From NCBI RefSeq assembly GCF_018614615.1, contig NZ_JAGGOK010000037.1, positions 1 through 64,000 on the forward strand: a DNA stretch of 64,000 nucleotides, in the 5' to 3' direction. Both the position numbers and the translations under genes were made by a program. The stretch comes from Streptomyces sp. ISL-100 (GTDB lineage Bacteria; Actinomycetota; Actinomycetes; Streptomycetales; Streptomycetaceae). The notes beneath the pieces were generated by a model. That model worked only from the letters and a program-made list of their open reading frames with translations, ran no database searches and was not told the origin of the DNA. This document shows, piece after piece, positions 58,951 to 64,000 of the stretch. Position 1 is the first letter of the stretch. Every line of letters begins with the position of its first letter.

Positions 58951-58977
58951 GGGCGCCTCTGACAGCCAGAGGCGCCC
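58951..58977 (-). terminator. Terminator between the MFS gene and murB
   Basis: Perfect 11-bp arms (gggcgcctctg, cagaggcgccc) with a 5-nt loop, 15 bp after the MFS stop. It overlaps where a murB -35 would lie. Confidence 0.75.
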
Positions 58978-58991
58978 TGTATCCCGCCGCA

Positions 58992-60433
58992 TCAGTGCAC
59001 GAGTTCCTTCTCACGCTCCGCGGGGGCGGGCGCTGCCGCCTCCCGCCGCGACGGGATCAGCAGCGCCACCGCCGCCGCGAGGGCCACGACGCCCGCGCCG
59101 ATCCACAGGGCGGGGACGGTCCCGTCGACGAAGGTGTCGGCGGACTCGTAGCCGCCACGGGACGCGAAGACCGCGCCCAGGACCGCGATGCCGAGGGCTC
59201 CGCCGACCTCGCGCAGGGCGTTGTTGGCACCGGAGGCCACGCCCTGCTCGGCGGGGCGCACGCTGGACATGACCAGGCTGGCGGCGGGGGCGAAGTACAG
59301 CGCCATGCCGATGCCGCTGAGGATCAGCGCGGGGAGCTGGGCGGCGTACGAGACATCGGGGCCGATGACCGCGGCGTAAAACCCGAGGCCGACGGCCTGG
59401 AGGGCGAGGCCCGCCGCGACCACGGGGCGGCCGCCTATGCGGTCGGAGAGATAACCGGCGAGGGGCGCCACGATCAGCGGCATACCGGTCCAGGGCAGCA
59501 TCCGCAGGCCCGCCTCGGTGGGTGAGTAGCCGAGGACGCTCTGCAGGAACTGGCTGAGCAGGAAGATCGAGCCGAACATCCCGAGGACATCAGCAGGCTC
59601 GCGATGTTGATCCCGAAGAAGGCGCGGTTACGGAAGAGCCGCATGGGGAGCATGGGGTTCTTGTTGTTGAACCCGTGGTGGACGAAGCCGCCGATGAGCG
59701 CGCTGCCGAGAATCAGGCCGGTGAGGATCGGGGCACTGCTCCAGCCGTCCGACTGCCCGTTGACCAGGGCGTACACGATCCCGAAGAGGCCGCCGCTGAC
59801 CAGGAGCGTGCCGGGGATGTCGAGCCGGGCGTCCGGTGCGTACGACTCACTCAGGCGCAGCCGGGCCAGCGGCAGCAGCACCAGGCCTATCGGTACGTTC
59901 AGCCAGAAGATCCACTGCCAGGAGATGTGCTCGGTGAGGCTGCCGCCGATGAGCGGGCCGCCGGCCACGGCGAGGCCGTTGACGGCGCCGAAGATGCCCA
60001 GGGCCATGCCGCGGCGTGCGGCGGGGACGGCCGCGGTGAGCAGCGTGAGGGTTAGCGGCATCATGATCGCCGCGCCGACGCCCTGTACGGCGCGGGCGGC
60101 GACCAGGGCGTCGATTCCGGGGGCGAGGGCGGCCGCCGCCGAGGCTCCGGTGAAGACGGTCAGGCCGACGATGAAGAGCCGGCGGCGGCCGAACCGGTCG
60201 CCGAGGGCCGCGCCGAGCATGAGCAGCACGGCGAAGGTGAGCGTGTACGCGCTGACCGTCCACTCCAGGTCTTCGAGCGCGCCGCCGAGGTCCTTGCGGA
60301 TGGACGGCAGGGCGGTCGTGACGACGAGGTTGTCGAGGGCCGCCATGAAACCGGCGACGCTGGTGATGATCAGCGCCCAGACGGCACTGGCTCGGCTGGA
60401 TCGGCCGGCTGGGCCCGAAGTGCTCTGTTTCAT
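58992..60433 (-). pseudogene. MFS drug exporter (DHA2/EmrB type), split by a one-base frameshift
   Basis: The 5' part (to ~59585) reads MKQSTSGPAGRSSRASAVWA with typical MFS motifs LDNLVVTTALPSIRKDLG and GDRFGRRR. It runs to NIASLLMSS, then loses the family. The 3' part picks up in the next frame from MFGSIFLLSQFLQSVLGYSP to the stop at 58992. Intact relatives have a continuous SLLMxLGMFGSIFLL here, so one base is missing near 59580-59590. The full protein would be about 480 aa with 14 helices. It may be a sequencing error rather than a true lesion. It is probably repressed by the TetR at 60518. Confidence 0.8.
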
Positions 60434-60449
60434 GGCTCCCCCTGGTGAG

Positions 60450-60469
60450 GTTAGTTATTGATGACTAAC
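60450..60469. promoter_or_regulatory. TetR operator upstream of the MFS gene
   Basis: A 20-bp inverted repeat with gttagt/actaac arms lies 17 bp before the MFS start. It shares the pattern TTAGTnnTnnATnACTAA with the site at 61087. Confidence 0.65.
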
Positions 60470-60517
60470 TTTGTGGGACGTAAAAAAGACGTGCCCTCGC
60501 GAGCACGCCGGCGCGCC

Positions 60518-61078
60518 CTACTTCAGAAACGGAGTGGCGCTCATGTCGAAGCCGGACCACACGCGGTGGTCGGACGGGAAGCCCAGCGAGGCCAGCACAT
60601 TGATCAGCATCCCGAAGGACAGGAAGAACGTGGTCTCTTTCGTGTCGCCCCCCAGGATGAGGTGCGAGGAGTCCCAGAGCCGCTCCCACTCCGCCCGGAT
60701 CGCCTCGCCGAACGCACGGTCTCCCACCGCCTCCGCGGAGGCCACGGCCACGAACACCTGCATCTGCATGAGCAGCCTCTCCGGATCGCGGGTGAGGAGC
60801 TCCTTGTACGCGTTGGCCATGGCCATGTGCGCTTCATCGGCCGGCACCTCGCTCGCGGCGTCCGCCATCGCCTGGCGGGTCTCGGCGAGGCTGCGGGTCG
60901 CGGCGGCGAGGAACAGCTCCTGCTTGTTCTTGAACAAGCGGAAGAGGTACGGCTGCGAGACACCGACCCGCTTGGCGATCGACTCGGTGGAGGTGCCATG
61001 GTAGCCACCCCGCGCGAACTCGGTGATCGCCGCGCGGATGACGCTCTCGCGCCGCTCGTCTGCGCTCATCCTGACCAT
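60518..61078 (-). CDS. TetR-family transcriptional regulator
   Basis: A 186-aa regulator. It begins MVRMSADERRESVIRAAITE, and the HTH is TSTESIAKRVGVSQPYLFRL. The start could be Met4. It lies directly upstream of the MFS exporter on the same strand. Matching operators flank the MFS start and its own start, so it likely represses both. Confidence 0.92.
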   Translation of the reverse strand: MVRMSADERRESVIRAAITEFARGGYHGTSTESIAKRVGVSQPYLFRLFKNKQELFLAAATRSLAETRQAMADAASEVPADEAHMAMANAYKELLTRDPERLLMQMQVFVAVASAEAVGDRAFGEAIRAEWERLWDSSHLILGGDTKETTFFLSFGMLINVLASLGFPSDHRVWSGFDMSATPFLK

Positions 61079-61086
61079 GCGAGAAA

Positions 61087-61106
61087 GTTAGTGGTCAATC
61101 ACTAAT
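61087..61106. promoter_or_regulatory. TetR operator at the regulator's own promoter
   Basis: gttagtggtcaatcactaat is a 20-bp inverted repeat 9 bp upstream of the TetR start; it is related to the 60450 site and suggests autoregulation. Confidence 0.65.
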
Positions 61107-61117
61107 GTCGTCAAGCA

Positions 61118-61152
61118 GTAAGGGGCACTCGCCATTGTGAGGTGCCCCTTAC
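61118..61152 (-). terminator. Terminator after the MaoC pair
   Basis: Perfect 11-bp arms (gtaaggggcac, gtgccccttac) enclose a 13-nt loop, 15 bp after the stop of the downstream dehydratase. Confidence 0.8.
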
Positions 61153-61166
61153 GTCAAACGAGCGCG

Positions 61167-61595
61167 TCAGGCCAGCTGGACCACGGCGCGGGACATGCCC
61201 AGCACCTTCTGACCGGCGCTCATCGCCGTCAGGTCCACCCGCACCCGGTTGTCCTCGAGCAGTGCGGCGACCTTCGCGCTGACCTCGATCAGCGCACCCT
61301 TGTCGTCGTTCGGGACTATGACCGGCTTCGTGAAGCGCACGCCGTACTCGACCACGGCGGCCGGGTCGCCCACCCAGTCAGTGACCACCCGGATCGCCTC
61401 GGCCATGGTGAACATGCCGTGCGCGATCACGTCCGGCAGCCCGACCTCGGTGGCGAACTTCTCGTTCCAGTGGATCGGGTTGAAGTCGCCGGATGCCCCC
61501 GCGTACCGCACCAGCGTGGCGCGCGTCACGGGAAAGGACTGCGCCGGCAGCTCAGTGCCGACCTCGACGTCCGCGTAAGAGATCTTCGCCGCCAT
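61167..61595 (-). CDS. MaoC-type dehydratase subunit (HadB-like)
   Basis: Hot-dog fold hydratase, 142 aa from MAAKISYADVEVGTELPAQS. The hydratase-2 motif YAGASGDFNPIHWNEKFATE carries the catalytic Asp and His, followed by HGMFTMAEAIRVV. The ATG overlaps the stop of the upstream subunit (TGATG). It pairs with 61595-62047 as in HadAB (R)-3-hydroxyacyl-ACP dehydratases; whether it serves fatty acid synthesis is inference. Confidence 0.88.
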   Translation of the reverse strand: MAAKISYADVEVGTELPAQSFPVTRATLVRYAGASGDFNPIHWNEKFATEVGLPDVIAHGMFTMAEAIRVVTDWVGDPAAVVEYGVRFTKPVIVPNDDKGALIEVSAKVAALLEDNRVRVDLTAMSAGQKVLGMSRAVVQLA

Positions 61596-62047
61596 CACGC
61601 CTCCTGGACCGCGCGCGCGACGAGCTTCGTCCACGCCGTCACCACATGCTCGCCGACCTCGTCGTGGACGTCCCCGCGGATGTCCAGGATGTCATTGCCG
61701 GCCATCGACTTGACCGCCTCTATGGTCGAAGTGACCGACAGCCGGTCCCCCGCACGCACCGGGCGCCTGTACGCGAACTTCTGGTCGCCGTGCACCACAC
61801 GGCTGTAGTCCAGACCGAGCTGAGGGTCCTGGACGACCTGCCCCGCCGCCTTGAAGGTGATGGAGAAGACAAAGGTCGGCGGCGCGATCACATCGGAGTG
61901 ACCGAGTGCCTTGGCGGCTTCCGGATCGGTGTACGCGGGATTGGTGTCGCCCACAGCCTCGGCGAACTCGCGGATCTTCTCCCGGCCGACCTCGTACGGT
62001 GCGGTGGGCGGATAGGCCCGCCCCACGAAGGACTGGTCGAGCGCCAT
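61595..62047 (-). CDS. MaoC-type dehydratase partner subunit (HadA-like, catalytic His absent)
   Basis: A 150-aa protein from MALDQSFVGRAYPPTAPYEV. In FAEAVGDTNPAYTDPEAAKA the position of the catalytic His is Tyr, so this is the non-catalytic half of the heterodimer, as in HadA. GGAGG lies upstream of the ATG. It follows rpmG and its terminator. Confidence 0.86.
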   Translation of the reverse strand: MALDQSFVGRAYPPTAPYEVGREKIREFAEAVGDTNPAYTDPEAAKALGHSDVIAPPTFVFSITFKAAGQVVQDPQLGLDYSRVVHGDQKFAYRRPVRAGDRLSVTSTIEAVKSMAGNDILDIRGDVHDEVGEHVVTAWTKLVARAVQEA

Positions 62048-62100
62048 GGACTCGTACCTCCTGATGCGTGATGCGTGACGAATTGACTGGATCAAACGAC

Positions 62101-62133
62101 GCGAGGCCGCCCCCGAAACGGGGACGGCCTCGC
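62101..62133 (-). terminator. Terminator after rpmG
   Basis: A 14-bp stem (gcgaggccg...cggcctcgc) with a 5-nt loop lies 15 bp after the rpmG stop. Its single imperfect pair is U.G in rpmG-sense RNA. Confidence 0.75.
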
Positions 62134-62147
62134 ATACGAGCCTGTGT

Positions 62148-62312
62148 TTAGCGGGTTTCCCGGTGCGCGGTGTGCGAGTTGCAGCGCGGGCAGTGCTTCT
62201 TCATCTCAAGACGGTCCGGGTTGTTACGCCGGTTCTTCTTGGTGATGTAGTTCCGCTCCTTGCACTCCACGCAGGCCAGCGTGATCTTCGGGCGGACGTC
62301 GGTGGCAGCCAC
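62148..62312 (-). CDS. rpmG: 50S ribosomal protein L33, zinc-binding form
   Basis: A 54-aa protein from a GTG ([20 protein letters not shown]). The zinc pairs are CVEC and CPRC, so it is a C+ form. It sits upstream of the MaoC pair and downstream of tRNA-Met, a conserved actinobacterial order. Longer in-frame starts are not supported. Confidence 0.96.
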
Positions 62313-62400
62313 GTGAGTGCTCCTTGGACGGACGGTTGACGGATGAACGCATAAAAGAGTAGCCGATCGAAGGACCGACCCCACAATCGGCTACCGTGTG

Positions 62401-62473
62401 TAGCGGTGACCGGACTTGAACCGGTGACACAGCGATTATGAGCCGCTTGCTCTACCGACTGAGCTACACCGCT
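62401..62473 (-). tRNA. tRNA-Met (anticodon CAT)
   Basis: A 73-nt cloverleaf: acceptor AGCGGTG/CACCGCT, anticodon stem AGCGG/TCGCT with loop CTCATAA (CAT), T arm TTCAAGT. It has a normal 1-72 pair (A-T), so it is likely the elongator form rather than initiator. Confidence 0.95.
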
Positions 62474-62487
62474 TTGATGCCGGATCC

Positions 62488-62505
62488 CCCCGCCCGAAGG
62501 CGGGG
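62488..62505 (-). other. Hairpin between tRNA-Thr and tRNA-Met
   Basis: A short GC-rich stem with a CGAA loop lies in the 47-bp spacer between the two tRNAs. It may guide processing. Confidence 0.4.
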
Positions 62506-62520
62506 ATCACCGATCACCAG

Positions 62521-62593
62521 AGCCCCAATACGGAATCGAACCGTAGACCTTCTCCTTACCATGGAGACGCTCTACCGACTGAGCTATTGGGGC
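62521..62593 (-). tRNA. tRNA-Thr (anticodon GGT)
   Basis: A 73-nt cloverleaf: acceptor GCCCCAA/TTGGGGC, anticodon stem TCTCC/GGAGA with loop ATGGTAA (GGT), T arm TTCGATT. It is transcribed toward tRNA-Met and rpmG. Confidence 0.95.
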
Positions 62594-62804
62594 GAGCGAT
62601 GAAGACATTACACGCTCGCCCGCCGATCGCCCAAATCCGTTTCTCGCACCCCTTCACCTGCCCACCACACGGGTCTCGTACGCCACTCGTGCCCACACCG
62701 GTACGACTATTTCGCTCCTCCTCGAAGGCTGGTTTGCGGCCCCATAGGCTCGACTCACGCTGCGTGATCTTGATCTTGCACGCCCGAGCCCCACCAGGAG
62801 CCCG

Positions 62805-64000
62805 ATGTCCGACAGCCAGCCGCAGCCGCCCCGTTCGTCCGGCGGCACCCCTGGGAACAGCGACGGCTTGCCCACCACCGACAGCACCACGCTCCTGCTG
62901 TGCGCGGCCCGTCTGACCGACGGCCGCACGGTGGACGTACGGCTCAGCGGCGGCCGTATCGAGGCCGTCGGAACCGTCGGCAGCCTGCCCGCGGTGGGCG
63001 CTCGCGTGGACCTCGGCGGCCATCTCCTGCTCCCTGCCGCCGCCGAGCCGCACGCCCACAGTGATACTGCTCTCACCGCCGACGCCGGCGGCCCTGTCTC
63101 GTACAGCACCGAGGACGTCCAGCGCCGCACCACCGAGGCGGTGCTGCTGCAACTGGGGCACGGTGCGACCGCCGTGCGCTCGCACGTACGGATCGGGGAC
63201 GTGCAGGGGCTCAGGTCCATGGAGGCAGTGCTGCAGGCGCGGCGCTCGCTGCGCGGGCTGGCCGATCTGACCGCCGTGGCCGTGCCCCGGCTGCTCACCG
63301 GGCTGGCGGGCGCCGACGGCCTGTCCATGCTGCGGGACGCCGTGAAGATGGGCGCCGGTGTGGTGGGTGGCTGTCCGGACCTCGATCCCGACCCGGCCGG
63401 GTTCACGGAAGCGGTCCTGGAGATCGCCGCCGAGCACGGCTGCCCGGTGGACCTCCACACGGAGGGTGACGATCCGGCCCGGCTGGCGCGGCTCGCGGCG
63501 ATGGCGGGCGGACTGCGGCCCGGGGTCACCATCGGTCCGTGCGCCGGGCTCTCGCGGCTGCCCCTGGACGCCGCGACGCGCGCCGCCGGGCAGTTGGCCG
63601 CCGCCGGCATCACCGTGGTCTGTCTGCCGCAGGGCGACTGCTCCGGGGTGGAGCGGCGGGGCGCCGGGCCGGCTCCCGTACGGCTGCTGCGGGCGGCCGG
63701 GGTACGGGTCGCGGCGGGCAGTGGAGCGCTGCGCGACGTGGCGAATCCGGTGGGGCGCGGGGACCCGCTGGAGGCGGCCTATCTGCTGGCCTCGCAGGGC
63801 GGGATGCGGGCCGCTGACGCCTACGGCGCTGTGAGTTCGGCGGCGCGGGAGGCGATGGGGCTGCCCGAGGTACGGGTGGAGGCGGGCTTCCCGGCCGAAC
63901 TGGTCGCCGTACGGGGGGACCGGATCGCGGGTGTGCTGTCCCTCGCGTACAGCCGCGTCGTCATCCATCGCGGGCGTGTCGTGGCACGTACCAGCGCGGT
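62805..64000 (+). CDS. Amidohydrolase-superfamily protein (cytosine deaminase-like), cut by window end
   Basis: About 398 codons are present, from MSDSQPQPPRSSGGTPGNSD; the frame is open at the window edge. The metal motif PAAAEPHAHSDTALTADAGG has the HxH of the family; DLHTEGDD and AAGSGALRDVANPVGRGDPL follow. ACCAGGAG precedes the ATG. The substrate is unknown; the usual cytosine-deaminase HxDE block is altered. Confidence 0.75.
   Translation, partial: MSDSQPQPPRSSGGTPGNSDGLPTTDSTTLLLCAARLTDGRTVDVRLSGGRIEAVGTVGSLPAVGARVDLGGHLLLPAAAEPHAHSDTALTADAGGPVSYSTEDVQRRTTEAVLLQLGHGATAVRSHVRIGDVQGLRSMEAVLQARRSLRGLADLTAVAVPRLLTGLAGADGLSMLRDAVKMGAGVVGGCPDLDPDPAGFTEAVLEIAAEHGCPVDLHTEGDDPARLARLAAMAGGLRPGVTIGPCAGLSRLPLDAATRAAGQLAAAGITVVCLPQGDCSGVERRGAGPAPVRLLRAAGVRVAAGSGALRDVANPVGRGDPLEAAYLLASQGGMRAADAYGAVSSAAREAMGLPEVRVEAGFPAELVAVRGDRIAGVLSLAYSRVVIHRGRVVARTSA

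Noticed and set aside
58992..60433. Two separate MFS genes (195 and 319 codons)
   Set aside because: The two open frames overlap and together rebuild one exporter at a point where family members are continuous, so a frameshift explains it better.

Overview
The window is a high-GC actinobacterial chromosome segment, almost certainly from a Streptomyces. The evidence is the strong G/C bias at third codon positions, the many GTG starts (with TTG for rpoB), the XRE/DUF5753 plus DUF397 gene pairs, an Excalibur-domain surface protein, and the order of the translation and RNA polymerase genes. No rRNA, CRISPR array, insertion sequence, prophage or replication origin was seen.

Layout, left to right. 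(1) 1-6600: cell-wall and cofactor genes: nnrE/nnrD (cut by the window edge), acpS and glmS on the minus strand; coaA and a DUF389 membrane protein on the plus strand; glmM on the minus strand. (2) 6700-7750: rplM-rpsI with its own promoter and terminator. (3) 8200-11630: an ABC-F ATPase, a membrane-anchored protein of unknown function, and truA. (4) 11700-28250: the spc/alpha and S10 ribosomal superoperon, all on the minus strand. In transcription order it runs rpsJ-rplC-rplD-rplW-rplB-rpsS-rplV-rpsC-rplP-rpmC-rpsQ-rplN-rplX-rplE-rpsZ-rpsH-rplF-rplR-rpsE-rpmD-rplO, then secY-adk-map, then infA-rpmJ-rpsM-rpsK-rpoA-rplQ. (5) 28700-36700: an accessory interval of mostly Streptomyces-specific genes between the S10 and str operons: a nuclease-like protein, a DUF397/XRE pair with a divergent anti-sigma-like ATPase, a VapB antitoxin with a deleted VapC toxin, a winged-helix zinc protein, an Uma2 nuclease-fold protein, an Excalibur protein and a PIG-L deacetylase lipoprotein. 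(6) 36780-41140: the str operon rpsL-rpsG-fusA-tuf. (7) 41540-53610: secE-nusG, rplK-rplA, rplJ-rplL and rpoB-rpoC. (8) 53700-64000: tRNA-Trp, an aspartate aminotransferase, an adenosine deaminase-like protein, two TetR regulators with visible operators, an NAD(P)-binding protein, murB, a frameshifted MFS exporter, two MaoC-type dehydratase subunits, rpmG, tRNA-Met, tRNA-Thr and the start of an amidohydrolase.

Most of the window makes the translation and transcription machinery: ribosomal proteins, EF-G, EF-Tu, IF1, RNA polymerase alpha, beta and beta', NusG, and the SecYE core. Regulatory structure is readable. There are sigma-70-like promoters upstream of rpsL, rpsJ, rplM, rplJ and rpoB, strong hairpins separate transcription units, and the rplJ leader holds an attenuator-like hairpin with a T-rich tail.

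The least ordinary signals are: a 27-bp element shared by the rpsJ and rpsL leaders; a 15-bp minisatellite that builds pentapeptide-repeat-like sequence inside NnrE; a VapC toxin broken by an internal deletion next to an intact antitoxin; a one-base frameshift in the MFS exporter; hairpins whose only imperfect pair is G.U in the transcribed strand alone; and two copies of a dispersed intergenic repeat. I found no clearly new multi-gene system.
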